Shown in pieces: positions 28,389 to 38,960 of a stretch of DNA of 64,000 nucleotides (position 1 is its first letter; every line of letters starts with the position of its first letter). This DNA is from Phaeodactylum tricornutum CCAP 1055/1 (Eukaryota; Bacillariophyta; Bacillariophyceae; Surirellales; Neidiaceae). The translations under genes were made by a program, and so were the position numbers. The notes below the pieces were generated by a model. That model saw only the letters and a list, made by a program, of their open reading frames with translations, was not told the DNA's origin and made no database searches. The DNA lies in the NCBI RefSeq assembly GCF_000150955.2, contig NC_011682.1, positions 310,001-374,000 on the forward strand, in the 5' to 3' direction.

Positions 28389-29840
28389 TCAGGCTTTTAT
28401 TGCTTTCACGATAAACATGGGATCTCGATAGCTATTGTCGGGCATGGTAGCTGTGATATCAAAAGCTTGTCTTGGCTGAAAGCCTCCGGCGTATTGAAAA
28501 TACGCATTAATGAGTTCCAAGTGCTGGCGATCGTTCATTTTCAGCCACATTGCAATGGCTTTCGACGGAAAGCAACGGTTGGATTGGGATACAATGACTT
28601 GGCCACCCGGTCGAAGCACCCGGTGTACTTCCTTTAATACGGTAACGGGATCCACCAAGTAATCAATGGAAACTACGCAGGTGACCACGTCGAAAGAATT
28701 GTCGTCGTAGGGGAGTTTGGGGATTTTGTTCAAATCCGCTGCTTTGTAGCCACCAGTCAACTGGTCGTTGAACTGCAATTCCAGTGGATTGATGCCCGTG
28801 GCGCAAATATTCTTCATGGTATCGGGAAATTCAAGCGGATAATGGCTACGAATGCGTACCAAAATGTGAGAACTACGTTAGTCGAAGATGGTGTATACTC
28901 GGTTGGCCGGGGTCGCACGCAGACGAAAAACTTACGAAACCCAAGAAGAGCAAATGTCCAGTATATTGGAACCCTTGGGAATGTTGTTTCGGTAATACTG
29001 CGTCAAGGATGCTACTGCAGGTTCGTCAATATGGTACACCAGTTTAGGTACCTATGAACGAGTATACCGTAAGTAAACGAGGCAAAACGTGGATGACGGT
29101 GAGACTCGTACGCGCCGATTCAGTCAGACCGTTCGCCGTGTCCCGTCATTCTTTGGTTCCTCCCCCCCCCCTTCTCCACCGTTCCCGACAGTTTCCATCT
29201 CTGCACACACACACGCAGTGTCCACAACAGCAACAACGTACCGTATAAAACCATCCATCATCATTGGAATCGGCTCGAAAGAAATCTTCCGGACTAAAGG
29301 GGGGTGTTTCGGGCCATTCCTTGACGAGCGAGACTTCGCGGACGGGAAATTCGAACGGAGTCGCGTCTCCCGTAATCCGCCGCACCAACACACCCCGTGT
29401 CCGAGGATTGCCGTCTGTATCGATAATCGTATATATGGAAGAAGAAAACGAACCGCAAAGCATGGTAAGAATAAGTCACGGTTGTCGTCGCGACGGCGGG
29501 CGCCGTTGGCGCTGCACGACCTACCGGGTCCGTCGCCAAACTTCATTTGCAATTCTTGATCCAGGTAGCGTGGATTGTTCGTAAAGGAATTGACAAACGA
29601 ATCGTCGGTACCAGAGTTGATAGCGGCGGCAGTCTGGTCCATGACCTGCTGTATCCACGAGGCTGCTTGGCACTGTTCCACCGCACCAACGGCAGCGGAG
29701 GAAAGGAAGGCCGCCGCGGTCGACGACAAGAAACGGGCCCGGGATTGTCCCAGCGACGACCAAGCTTCCGCCGCAAAGTCCAAGCCTATCCACAGAGCTA
29801 TAGTACTCCTCATCCAATGAATCCCACTCATCCTCGACAT
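28389..29840 (-). CDS. Plastid-targeted SAM-dependent methyltransferase, four exons
   Basis: Exons on the minus strand: 29840-29525 (316 bp), 29414-29242 (173 bp), 29051-28936 (116 bp) and 28845-28389 (457 bp), total 1062 bp (353 residues). All three introns (110, 190 and 90 bp) are GT..AG. The joins read smoothly: GDGP/DGNPRTRG, GWFYT/VPKLVYHIDEP and SSWVS/HYPLEF. The N-terminus has a hydrophobic segment (TIALWIGLDFAAEAWSS) with Trp after an A-x-A site, fitting a diatom plastid pre-sequence. The methyltransferase part has a motif-I-like ILDICSSWVSHYP, YDDNSFDVVTCVVSIDYL (motif II region) and EVHRVLRPGGQVIVSQSNRCFP. The family is a poorly characterised type I recall from algae and plants; no substrate is known. 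The 29840 ATG is the first one in frame. Confidence 0.82.
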
Positions 29841-29928
29841 TGCAACGCTACCCACCACCGAGAGAGATTGGATGCGGAATACCGAGATTTTTTGTCCATC
29901 CGTGTGGATACTTGGACTGACCCTTGAC

Positions 29929-29960
29929 CTACTGTGACAGTGTGGAATGATCACAGTCAA
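29929..29960. promoter_or_regulatory. Paired ACTGTGA / TCACAGTCAA motifs
   Basis: CTACTGTGACAGT at 29929 and TCACAGTCAA at 29951-29960, about 90-120 bp upstream of the methyltransferase ATG. Confidence 0.4.
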
Positions 29961-30042
29961 CCCAGATATTCCTGACGATTGATTCAGGAATCAACCAATG
30001 AATTAGTCCCGTAATGGAAACTATTCATCGCACACACTAGTA

Positions 30043-30059
30043 TTGACTGTGACAGTCAA
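30043..30059. promoter_or_regulatory. 17-bp perfect palindrome TTGACTGTGACAGTCAA
   Basis: A perfect palindrome made of two inverted copies of the recurring TTGACTGT motif around a central G. It lies between divergent genes and is a strong candidate binding site for a dimeric factor. Confidence 0.5.
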
Positions 30060-30735
30060 AGACATTGTTCGTCTATAAGTAGTGGACATAGGGAACCGGA
30101 AATAATGACCGCACAGGAGCTACACGGTGACTGCACGGAAGAGGACACGTGCGTACACGACAGCGGCCCTGGGGGCGTCCGATTCCCGCGGCACTGGACG
30201 ACGCGACACAGTCCACTGACACTGGATTGACAGACTCGCACTCCCCACCCCCCCCCCCCCGCCTTGCTCCGCCCCCGCCTTGCCCCTTCGGCGAATCGTT
30301 GTGGCCCGCTTCTTCCGTTCCGAAGAGGATCAACCTACCGAATTCTCCCTTCACGATCCAAAGTAACCCCCTCAATCGTTACCGTCTCGTGAACAGACGC
30401 ATTCCAAACGCAACGAGACGCCGTGGTTGTTGGTATTGTTGACTATTTAGATATATTCTCCTAGCTACTTACAATCGAAGAATTCTACCAAACGGTGGAT
30501 CTCCTCCTTTCGCTTCTCGTGGGGAAGGAACCCTTACAGTTCATTACCCCCGCCAATTCACTGCGTGCCAAGGCATTCAGACGGTTCGATAGCTATCTCT
30601 CTCTCTCTCTCTTTTGCACTACGTGCACCGCATTCGCTGGATTCCGTCGGTTTGCGTATTGTAATTCCGTGGAAAGACACAAAACACACTAGACCCAGCA
30701 GGTTCTTCCTTCCGTACGTTCGACTACTTTACCCT

Positions 30736-33136
30736 ATGAAGCGTCTGTTCGGCCACAAACGCGACAAGAACGGCGGCGGTAGTAATGGCAAGCCGAAAGC
30801 CTCACCGGAATCCGCCAAAGCCCGTCCCACAAACCCCGACGGAACGACGTCCCGCAAGCCCGGAGCCTTATCCGACGACACGTCTTCCTTTCGTGTCATG
30901 GTTCCGGACGGAGTCGAGCCCGGACAAGAGTTTCAAGTCTACGCGGGACAACGCATCGTGCGTGTCCGCTGTCCACCGAATACCAAGCCCGGACAGTATC
31001 TGCAGATCAACGTTCCCGTGGACAAGACGGCGATGGAGAACGCCAAAGCCAGCGCGGGCTCCGCGCAATCCAATTCGGGCCGTTCCAATTCTCACGGCCC
31101 GCCAGATTCTCCCAACGTCACCAAACTGGAACGGGAAGGCAACAACCCGCAAGCTTACATGGTAGAAATCCCCGAGGAAGTCCGGGGTGGACAAAGATTT
31201 CTCGTAACCATCGCGGGACAGCAACTCACGGTGGATTGTCCCATTAATGCCCGACCTGGTTCACAAGTCCGCATTGTACCACCACCTCCTCCACCACAGA
31301 CGGACAATGCCAATTCCACGGCGAATATCCCCGGCAGCACTCCCACACGTTCCAAACCTCCCAAAGATGACGCCACGCAACTCTTTGAAGTCATGGTCCC
31401 TCCCGGCGTCATGCCCGGTAAACCCTTTGCCTTACTAGCGGGCGGTGTACGGGTCCTCGTCACCTGTCCCATCAATGCCCGTCCCGGTCAACGAATTCGC
31501 TTCCAATTGCCCCTCGCTCTTACCCAGAAACCCAAACATAGCTCCGAAGCCGCGCAAATCAAACTCGCCTACGATAAAGACGGCTGGACGCGAACGATTC
31601 GAGCGTCGGATATGAAATTTCAGTGGGTCCGGATGGACGACAAGGGAGACATTGATACCAATACCCGCTTTGATTCCGAAAAATCCGCCTACGTCCGGAA
31701 GTTGGATTTTCGGGAAGGACTAGACGCTCGCGTAAGGGACGGCATTCTTACGTTTGTGCCTGCTGCCGACGCCTTTGTCGACAGCCGTGTAAAGAACGAT
31801 GCCGGGGAAGTCGTCGTCACTTACGCCGAAATTGCGGAAGCGCAAGTCAAGGACTTTCAAGAGAAAGTCAATTGGTTCCAGAACAAGTGCACTTCGGCGC
31901 TAGGGGTGGAATGGAACGAAGGACACATGCGTATGAATGTGCGGCGTGATCACTTATTGGAAGATTCGGTGGATGCCGTCATGAGTCTGAGCCGCAAGGA
32001 CATGCGCAAGTTGTGGAGATTCGAATTTATCGGCGAGGCAGGCATTGACGCAGGTGGCTTGGCTCGGGAATGGTTTCAACTAGTGACGGACGAAATATTC
32101 GATCCCGACATGGGATTCTGGCAAAGCTCCGAAACGAACCAAATGTGTATGCAGATCAATCCGGCATCCCGTAAGTGCAAGACGATAGATTTTTGGCCTT
32201 ATACGGACGTGGATGCTTGACGTTGTGTAGGGCTCACGCTTGCTATTTCTTTCTTGGTTCACGCACGTCTATACAGAAATGATCCACGAGGATTTCAAGG
32301 TCTACTACAGGTTCCTGGGACGCGTCATGGGTAAAGCCTTGTTTGATCGTCAATTAGTGGCCGGTCATATGGTTCAATTTATTTACAAGCACATGCTAGG
32401 TTGGCCTATTCAGTTCAAGGATATTCGAGATTCCGATGAAGAGTTATATTTTAATCTGAAACAACTCACGGAGCTGGCAGCAAACGGAGAAGATTTGGAG
32501 ATGCTTTGTTTAGACTTTACTACCACCGTTGAAGTTATGGGCGCGAAGCAAGCCATTGAACTGGTGGATGGTGGTGCCGACATCGAAGTAACGAACGATA
32601 ATTTCCCAGAATATTTGGAAGCCTGTATGAAGTACCGAATGATAGGCCGTGTCAAGGAGCAGTTGAATGAACTGTTACTGGGCTTTTTTGACGTCATCCC
32701 GGAACCGCTCTTGACCATCTTTGATTTTCAAGAACTCGAGCTGCTCATGTGCGGTTTGCCGGAGATCGACATGCAGGACTGGCAGGATCATACGGAATAT
32801 TCAGGCGATTACGAAAATATCGGTGGCGAGTATCCGACGTGTCAGTGGTTCTGGGAGGTTGTCGGGGAATTCGATCAGGAAACCAAGGCTCGACTTTTGC
32901 AGTTTGTGACGGGTACCTCGGGTGTCCCTTCGCGAGGATTTGGCGTGCTGCAAGGGAACGATGGAAACGTGCGAAAGTTTACCATTCACGGTGTTTCGGT
33001 CGGAACATGCCTGTACCCTCGAGCGCACACTTGTTTCAACCGTATTGATCTTCCCATGTACGAAACCAAAGAAGAGCTCAAGGAGAAACTAAAGCTCGCC
33101 GTCACCATGTGCGCTTCCGGATTCGACATTGAATAA
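30736..33136 (+). CDS. HECT-type E3 ubiquitin ligase with N-terminal PGQ repeats
   Basis: Exons 30736-32170 and 32277-33136, with a 106-bp intron (GTAAGT..TATACAG), 764 residues. The HECT domain covers about residues 410-764, with WRFEFIGEAGIDAGGLAREWF, YYRFLGRVMGKALFD and the active-site Cys in AHTCFNRIDLP near residue 730. This Cys forms the ubiquitin thioester. Before it are three copies of a ~45-residue unit of the form VP.GV.PGQ.F.V.AG....V.CP.NA.PGQ (about residues 50-100, 145-190 and 215-265). I recall this unit from stramenopile proteins, and it may form small beta folds. No C2 domain or clear WW domain as in Nedd4-type ligases. The first in-frame ATG was used; the longer open frame upstream has none. 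Confidence 0.88.
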
Positions 33137-33306
33137 GAAGAACTGTACCAAAGAGAGACTCCACCCATTTTGGGCTGTTAAATAGTAGAAGGAAGATCAC
33201 ACGAACCTTATTGGCGCACTCGATGACTCTCTGGTATTGCTAGATATCTATGCACTGTGCTCATTTCTGGTTGGGAGCGTTGTATCTTTTGACAGGCACT
33301 AAAAAG

Positions 33307-34689
33307 TTAGCTACCTTGATCCATTTCCCTCAATAGTACAGCTACACTCGTCGGGGGTACAATGCCCAATTCTGTTACGATGCCACTGACAAACGCTGCA
33401 GGGGTCAAGTCATATAGAACATTCAGCAGCTTTAAGCCGTCAATTTCTTTCCAATTCTGCAACACATCATCTTCGTTCAGCAACGCTTCCGGATTGCCAA
33501 GTTCGTTGTGGGTAATTGACTCGAGTTGGACGCGGTTGGATATTTTGTACGTCTCACAGCACACCAAGACCGGAATGTTATGTTTGTGCGCGGCTAAAGC
33601 AACACATGCGGTACCGACCCGACCGAGTACGCTACCGTCGCTCATGAGTGCCGAAGCTCCCAACAGAACTTTTGACACATTTTCCTGCAAGACATAGGTC
33701 AAGGCATTCAAAAGCACGTACGTACAGTCAACACCAGCCTCACGCAGAGCCTTGAGAGTCCGACGACCTTCTAACAAAGGGCGGTTATCAACAATGATTA
33801 CTCGAAAATTTCGGTTCGCCCAGAAGTGTTTTAGCAACAAAAGCTGAATCACATCGGAATGGCCATAGACTAGAACGACTTCCTTATCGTTCAATTTGGA
33901 CAAAGCCAAGTCCGCAATAGCCTGATCGGCAAAATCAATTCGTTCTTTGGCGTAGGCCTCCATTGTTTCCAGTAGTGTGCTCCTCATTTCCTCCCACGCC
34001 ATCTCCCGATCTATCGAAGCTACTGCGGTTTTCAAAAAAGTAAAGGCGTTGCCCATACTGACTGAATGCGGTCGACAGGTTTCCGTCCAGTACTGAAACG
34101 AAGGTTTGAGCACATTGTGGTCTAGTATGGTTCGTAAATCAGAGACTGCGCTACTGGTCCCTGATGTTGGCTCGTAATCATGCAGGATTGAGGCGAAGCA
34201 ATTCAGCATGGCCTTGCAACGGGCGTTACCGCCTCGAATTTGTCCGTGGGCGTAACGATGACCCAAAGCAATCACCGCTGGATGCAAATAATCCGGTGGT
34301 GACGGGAACACTTTCAAAGTAGCCCCATTTATGAAGACGGATGAAGGGTCTCGATAAGGAATCAAATGAGAGAACAGCGAGACAGTTTTGAGATTCTCTT
34401 TTTCCTTCGTTATTGTGCTCTTAATGGATGATAGCGGCGGATGCGAGAGGGGTATTGCTGGTGAGACAGCATGGGCTAGTCTATCTTGAGTCTTCCTTTC
34501 CTCAAATATTGCAATAGATTTGACTTCCTTGCGTGATCCACCCTCACCGGGTACCGTAGACTTGGCGGCGCGTTGTTCCTCTTGCAAAGCCCGACGCTCA
34601 GCCTTGGAAAGCTTGGGCTTTTTTGGTGGGATCACGAGGCCCTCGGGTTTCTTCTTTTCCTTTTTCAAAGGCAAATTTTCTTCTGTCAT
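33307..34689 (-). CDS. Translation initiation factor eIF2B subunit delta
   Basis: A 460-residue protein. Part of the guanine-nucleotide exchange factor that reloads eIF2 with GTP. The delta subunit belongs to the regulatory alpha/beta/delta subcomplex that senses phosphorylated eIF2. The N-terminal ~110 residues are Lys-rich (KKEKKKPEG..KPKLSKAERRALQEEQRA), a feature typical of delta. The C-terminal ~300 residues are the IF-2B fold: GHRYAHGQIRGGNARC, VLVYGHSDVIQLLLL, FRVIIVDNRPLLEGRR, LLGASALMSDGSVLGRVGTACVAL, PVLVCCETYK and DLTPAAFVSGIVTELG. ATG at 34689 chosen; the open frame upstream begins with TTG. It is convergent with the HECT gene. Confidence 0.92.
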   Translation of the reverse strand: MTEENLPLKKEKKKPEGLVIPPKKPKLSKAERRALQEEQRAAKSTVPGEGGSRKEVKSIAIFEERKTQDRLAHAVSPAIPLSHPPLSSIKSTITKEKENLKTVSLFSHLIPYRDPSSVFINGATLKVFPSPPDYLHPAVIALGHRYAHGQIRGGNARCKAMLNCFASILHDYEPTSGTSSAVSDLRTILDHNVLKPSFQYWTETCRPHSVSMGNAFTFLKTAVASIDREMAWEEMRSTLLETMEAYAKERIDFADQAIADLALSKLNDKEVVLVYGHSDVIQLLLLKHFWANRNFRVIIVDNRPLLEGRRTLKALREAGVDCTYVLLNALTYVLQENVSKVLLGASALMSDGSVLGRVGTACVALAAHKHNIPVLVCCETYKISNRVQLESITHNELGNPEALLNEDDVLQNWKEIDGLKLLNVLYDLTPAAFVSGIVTELGIVPPTSVAVLLREMDQGS

Positions 34690-35249
34690 TGTAGTGAGAG
34701 TGAGAGCAGTATAAAAGACTATAGACGCCTTGTCTTTGAAGGTCCCAAACAATTGCGGACTGTGAACTCCAGAGTCAACTCTGTGAGAACGTAGACTTGT
34801 GCCATTGTTTCATGTCGAGACCGCCCCCGCGTTTCGGATTTCTGCGGAAGACGTCCAGGCTCAATTAAGATCTCGTTGGGTCATAAAATTCCGCTATCCG
34901 CTCTACTATAGCTAGAGCAGTCGGCCATTGTTCGAACCTGTGGACTAGCATTCTGTCGTACCGACATTTGCAATTAAGAAGAAGACTATGATGTCAGTCG
35001 ACAGGTAGGTCCGCCAATTCCTGCAGCTTCAAGTGTGCGGTTCGGTGTACAGACGAGCGACCTTGATCTTCTCGTCGGTTGATTCGTAACTTGTCCACAA
35101 TGATGGTCGTTTTCCGATTGAAGGTGTCAGTCATCTTTCACCTTCGATCACTTTCACTGGATTCCGTCGTTCCTCTGTTACTGTGATCGGTTCAGAAGTA
35201 AACATAAACGGTAGTTCTCTTGCACTGCTCCACAGTCACGATAGTAACC
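34690..35249. other. Divergent promoter region (eIF2B delta / FAM210-like)
   Basis: 0.56 kb, no gene. A GTTACTGTGA motif lies at 35177-35186, about 65 bp upstream of the plus-strand gene. Confidence 0.4.
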
Positions 35250-35834
35250 ATGATCCGTCGGAACCGTTCGTTGCGTTTTGGATTTCTCGCCTTGCTCACG
35301 GGGTCCCAGAATTTCGCTGCGGCTTGGGCCCCGCCAAAGCCACTAGTTTCTCAAACAAATGTACCACACCGTCCTCCGATTGCCTTAATTTATGGTCATC
35401 ACACGGCCCTCAATATGGTGGCGACCAAGGAAGAGGACAAGGCTAAACCAGAAGAAATTACCGAAAAGTACGGACTCGAGGCGGGCCTGGCAACCTCGCT
35501 AGGAGAAAAGGACGGCGGCGAGTCCGCCAAGTCTTTGCTGAAAAAATACGGCATCGCATATCTCGCCACAAGCATTCCGCTAGCGATCGTGTCGTTCGTT
35601 ATATGCTACGCACTGGTCGATGGCGGCGTGGACGTGGCCGGACTCTTGTCCAGGGTGGGTATTGAAGCCAACGCAGCGGGGGAAAAGGCCGGCACCTTCG
35701 CGATTGCTTACGCCGCGCATAAGGCCGCTTCGCCCATCCGGTTTCCGCCCACTGTAGTACTGACACCGCTGGTTGCACAATTGATTGGGAAAGAACCAGA
35801 CAAGGAGGACAAGGAATCAGAAGGCTTGTCTTAG
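35250..35834 (+). CDS. Plastid-targeted DUF1279 (FAM210-like) membrane protein
   Basis: A 194-residue protein. The N-terminus is a basic-hydrophobic signal (MIRRNRSLRFGFLALLTG) ending in FAAAWAPPKP, which matches the diatom plastid A-x-A/aromatic-A-P cleavage motif, here with Trp. The mature part carries the DUF1279 domain: SLLKKYGIAYLATSIPLAIVSFVICYALVD, GVDV..LL, then GTFAIAYAAHKAASPIRFPPTVVLTPLVAQLIG. Animal FAM210 proteins with this domain are mitochondrial membrane proteins; plant and algal ones are often plastid-located. Function is not established. ATG at 35250 chosen (TTG further upstream rejected). The C-terminal tail is charged. Confidence 0.82.
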   Translation: MIRRNRSLRFGFLALLTGSQNFAAAWAPPKPLVSQTNVPHRPPIALIYGHHTALNMVATKEEDKAKPEEITEKYGLEAGLATSLGEKDGGESAKSLLKKYGIAYLATSIPLAIVSFVICYALVDGGVDVAGLLSRVGIEANAAGEKAGTFAIAYAAHKAASPIRFPPTVVLTPLVAQLIGKEPDKEDKESEGLS

Positions 35835-36683
35835 AGAACTTGCAAATGTAAATTCTGGTCTGTTCGGGCAGCCCTAATATGGTAGCAACCAACATGCTTA
35901 TGAAAGATTTGAATGTATAGTTTAGTTTAACTTTTTACTCTGTTTTGTCTTCGCAGTCCCCGGGAAACAACCACCGACCGGCACTCACTTCCGGTGGATT
36001 CAAAAGTGATACAGCATAGATGGCTCTGGTTTGGGATATTAGAAGCCAGCCAAATAGAATATAGTCGCCTCCCGGGCTTTAGTCATTGTTGACGGCAAAG
36101 AAGGTGCTGTTTGCGTTCGCCCTCCGCTGAAAGGGACCCTCCGGAAGTGCTGATGTTCGATCCCGTAACAGCTTGTCCAAAATTCGTAACCGATGCGTTT
36201 ATACTGGAAACATACGTCTATGAAGCGTCATTTAGGACAAGCAAGGAGCAACGAACGGTGTTTTGCCGGCTATGGCCAGAGAGCGGCAGGACGATAGCTT
36301 TATAGAATTGGCAGTAGAAGTACCATCTTAAGCACGAGGGTTATTCGAATGCGAAGGGCACGATTAATGTATCGCACTCTGTCGAATCGGTGTAAATGGA
36401 GGTGCGGAATAGACATCCAACGCTCGCATCGACCCAGATACGAGCTATTAGTTTTGCACGAAGCAACTGTCCCTTTTTTTGGTCAGTAACGTCTAGTAGG
36501 TAGTGAAAATGCCAAGTCCCAGCAAGATTCGCTCCCTGAAAGTAAATTGCCAAGATTGTTTTGCTCTACACCGCTCCAAACAACAACCACGTTCACAAAA
36601 TCGACACGATTTTAAACGGCTCCAGAACCCCTCACCGTTATAGTCGTCTCATATTCGAAGAATCCACCAGCATCAGCAAAAGT
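35835..36683. other. Intergenic, nothing recognised
   Basis: About 0.85 kb with no convincing coding region or repeat. Confidence 0.4.
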
Positions 36684-37178
36684 ATGCAACCGTCCAGGGA
36701 TGATCAGCTAGTGGCATTGCACAATAAATTCATTTCGCTGGAGCGCGATGTGCAACAGTTGAAGCAGGATTCCATTGAGTTTCAACAGACACTCACGGCG
36801 CAGATGACACAGTTTCAGCAGTACACCACGACTCAGCTAGCACTCAGTCAGCAAGGAATTGCCAAGTCTTGCAACGCTTCTGCGATTTATCCGGCAGATA
36901 CCTTGGCGATCGTCCCCAGACAGAACCGTCAGAATCCTCCCGCCATCTATCCTGGTACTATGAAGGAGTTACGTGAAATTTCCAGACCAGCCTGCGGTAC
37001 CTTGCTGGCCTTTTATGGACACCAGGCTCAGGGGACGGAAGATGATTGTCTACAGGCTCTGGCCATCATTTTGGGAGTTCGTGGGCATTTGCTCTATTCG
37101 ATATCTTTACTAGGCAGAAAGCGAAGTTTTCCTACTAGAGACCATTTCGTGAGGCTGCAGGTTCATTGCCGGAACTAG
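36684..37178 (+). CDS. Hypothetical short coiled-coil protein
   Basis: A 164-residue ATG frame. The first ~60 residues have heptad-like spacing (LVALHNKFISLERDVQQLKQD), followed by a Gln-rich stretch. The second half has no recognisable features and may be partly non-coding or continue by splicing. No family recognised. Confidence 0.35.
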   Translation: MQPSRDDQLVALHNKFISLERDVQQLKQDSIEFQQTLTAQMTQFQQYTTTQLALSQQGIAKSCNASAIYPADTLAIVPRQNRQNPPAIYPGTMKELREISRPACGTLLAFYGHQAQGTEDDCLQALAIILGVRGHLLYSISLLGRKRSFPTRDHFVRLQVHCRN

Positions 37179-37721
37179 TACTACTTTTAGAATACGGATG
37201 GCATGCAAATTTAGATTCTCTACCGTAAAGACAACAAAAAACTAACATGAGCTGTTGCTGTAGGAGTAGCGCATTCCGAACGCAATCGTATACCTAACTC
37301 TGCGCTCCCGCAGAATGCCTGTCCCTCCGTCCCCTGGTTCCCATACCTGCGTGAGTGATGGCGCGCCATTCATCGCTCATCGGAACGAGAATGACAAGTG
37401 AGTACCAGTGTTACATTTATTCCGATACTGTTTTCTCCTTTCGGCTACCGAATTGTCGTTCCCGCGAAGCCCATCGGGGCTCAGGCTACGGCACTCGAAA
37501 TGATCCACACCACACGGCTAAAGCTGTCCACGGGTGGGAGGCTCGGTGGTCTTTTGGTCTCGCACGGGTGGTGTGACCGTCATTTCGCTCCCTTTCGACT
37601 CAAAATCCCTCCCAACCGCCTTTTGTTACAGCTTCCCTTTGGTATAGTCGTACCGCCTTCGTAATTGGTTACTATACAGATAGATAGACAGAAGCAGAAA
37701 AGTAACTGTAAAAGCCTTCCC
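37179..37721. other. Upstream region of the DnaJ gene
   Basis: 0.54 kb; no gene seen. A GTAACTGTAA motif at 37702-37711 lies 10 bp before the DnaJ start codon. Confidence 0.4.
37702..37711 (+). promoter_or_regulatory. GTAACTGTAA promoter-like motif
   Basis: Recurring motif immediately upstream of the DnaJ ATG. Confidence 0.4.
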
Positions 37722-38960
37722 ATGTTCTTTGGTGGTGATCCTTTCGCGCACATGCACGGGCGCGGTGGTGGTGGTGGACGTTCGTCACGTCGTTCGGCCG
37801 CCTCGGCCAACGTCGACACCACCAAACTCTACGAAACGCTAGGTGTGGACAAGAGCGCGACGGCACAAGAAATCAAAAAGGCCTACCGCAAACTTGCCGT
37901 CAAACACCATCCCGACAAGGGCGGGGACGAACATTATTTCAAAGAAATCAACGCCGCGTACGAAATCCTGAGCGATTCCGAGATGCGGACCAAATACGAC
38001 AAGTATGGTCTGGAAGGTCTCGAAGAAGGCGGCGGGAGCGGCGGGGCAGCCTCCGAAGATCTGTTTAGTATGTTCTTTGGGGGAAGAGGAGGTCGTCGAA
38101 GTGCCGGACCCCGACGTGGCGAGGATGTCAATCATCCGGTCAAGGTATCGTTGGAGGACCTGTACAACGGCAAAACAGTCAAGCTAGCCGTCAATCGTCA
38201 AGTTCTGGTTGGAGAAGCCCGCGTATGTACCTCCTGTGACGGCCACGGGATGGTAATGGAACTGCGACAGATTGCTCTAGGCATGGTGCAACAGATTCAG
38301 CGCGCGTGTCCAGACTGCGAAGGCGAAGGCTACCAGTGCCAGAAGAAAAAGGAACGAAAAGTTTTGGAAGTGTTGATTGAAAAAGGAATGCAAAACAAAC
38401 AAAAGGTTGTATTCCAGGGAATGGCCGACGAGAAACCAAACATGGAAGCAGGCAATGTCAACTTTATTGTACAAGAAAAAGATCACGAGCTCTTCAAGAG
38501 AAAGGGTGCTGATTTGCTCATTTCCAAGACCCTGTCGCTCAAGGAGGCACTGTGTGGATTTGCATGGAAGGTAATGCACTTGGACGGCCGTGAAGTCATC
38601 ATCAAGTCAAAGCCAGGAGAAGTCATTCAAGCTGAAGCCGCTGGAGGTCGTCCGTTTGTCAAATGCGTCCCCAACGAGGGCATGCCGAGTCACGGGAATC
38701 CCTTTGTGAAAGGGAATCTGTACGTGTTATTCACGGTACAATTTCCGAAAGATGGAGAGATCCAACCTGCGGATGTAAAGCAGCTCAGACGGTTTTTGCC
38801 GGGATCGGCCATGGAATGTGACTACGACGAAGACACTGCCGAAGTTGTCCATCTGGAAAACGCCGACGTGCGTAGCTTCGGTAAAGGAGGGGTGCAAAAT
38901 CAAGACGCAGCTTACGATTCTGACGGGGAACAAGCTAGTCCGCAATGCCAACAGTCTTAA
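37722..38960 (+). CDS. Class I (type A-like) DnaJ/Hsp40 co-chaperone with reduced zinc finger
   Basis: A 412-residue protein. J domain at about residues 38-105 with HPD (HHPDKGG, about 63); it stimulates Hsp70 ATPase. A Gly-rich linker follows, then the substrate-binding C-terminal domains. Ydj1-type proteins have four CxxCxGxG repeats. Here only two are intact (CTSCDGHG about 168 and CPDCEGEG about 196). The place of the fourth reads [10 protein letters not shown], and the first is missing (VLVGEARV). The C-terminus ends CQQS, a CaaX-like box, so the protein may be farnesylated and membrane-associated like Ydj1. ATG at 37722 chosen over an upstream TTG. Confidence 0.88.
   Translation: MFFGGDPFAHMHGRGGGGGRSSRRSAASANVDTTKLYETLGVDKSATAQEIKKAYRKLAVKHHPDKGGDEHYFKEINAAYEILSDSEMRTKYDKYGLEGLEEGGGSGGAASEDLFSMFFGGRGGRRSAGPRRGEDVNHPVKVSLEDLYNGKTVKLAVNRQVLVGEARVCTSCDGHGMVMELRQIALGMVQQIQRACPDCEGEGYQCQKKKERKVLEVLIEKGMQNKQKVVFQGMADEKPNMEAGNVNFIVQEKDHELFKRKGADLLISKTLSLKEALCGFAWKVMHLDGREVIIKSKPGEVIQAEAAGGRPFVKCVPNEGMPSHGNPFVKGNLYVLFTVQFPKDGEIQPADVKQLRRFLPGSAMECDYDEDTAEVVHLENADVRSFGKGGVQNQDAAYDSDGEQASPQCQQS

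Larger units (their letters stand above)
29841..30735. other. Divergent promoter region (methyltransferase / HECT ligase)
   Basis: About 0.9 kb between head-to-head genes. It carries a cluster of ACTGT motifs (29929-30059) and a run of 14 C near 30247-30260. No additional gene is evident. Confidence 0.5.

Noticed and set aside
29124-29524. Continuation of the methyltransferase first exon as one long frame
   Set aside because: The sequence turns into Arg/Gly/Cys-rich nonsense after a clear GT donor at 29524; the spliced model fits the family far better.
30565-30735. 57-codon N-terminal extension of the HECT protein
   Set aside because: Open frame but no ATG; the first ATG (30736) begins a sensible hydrophilic N-terminus.
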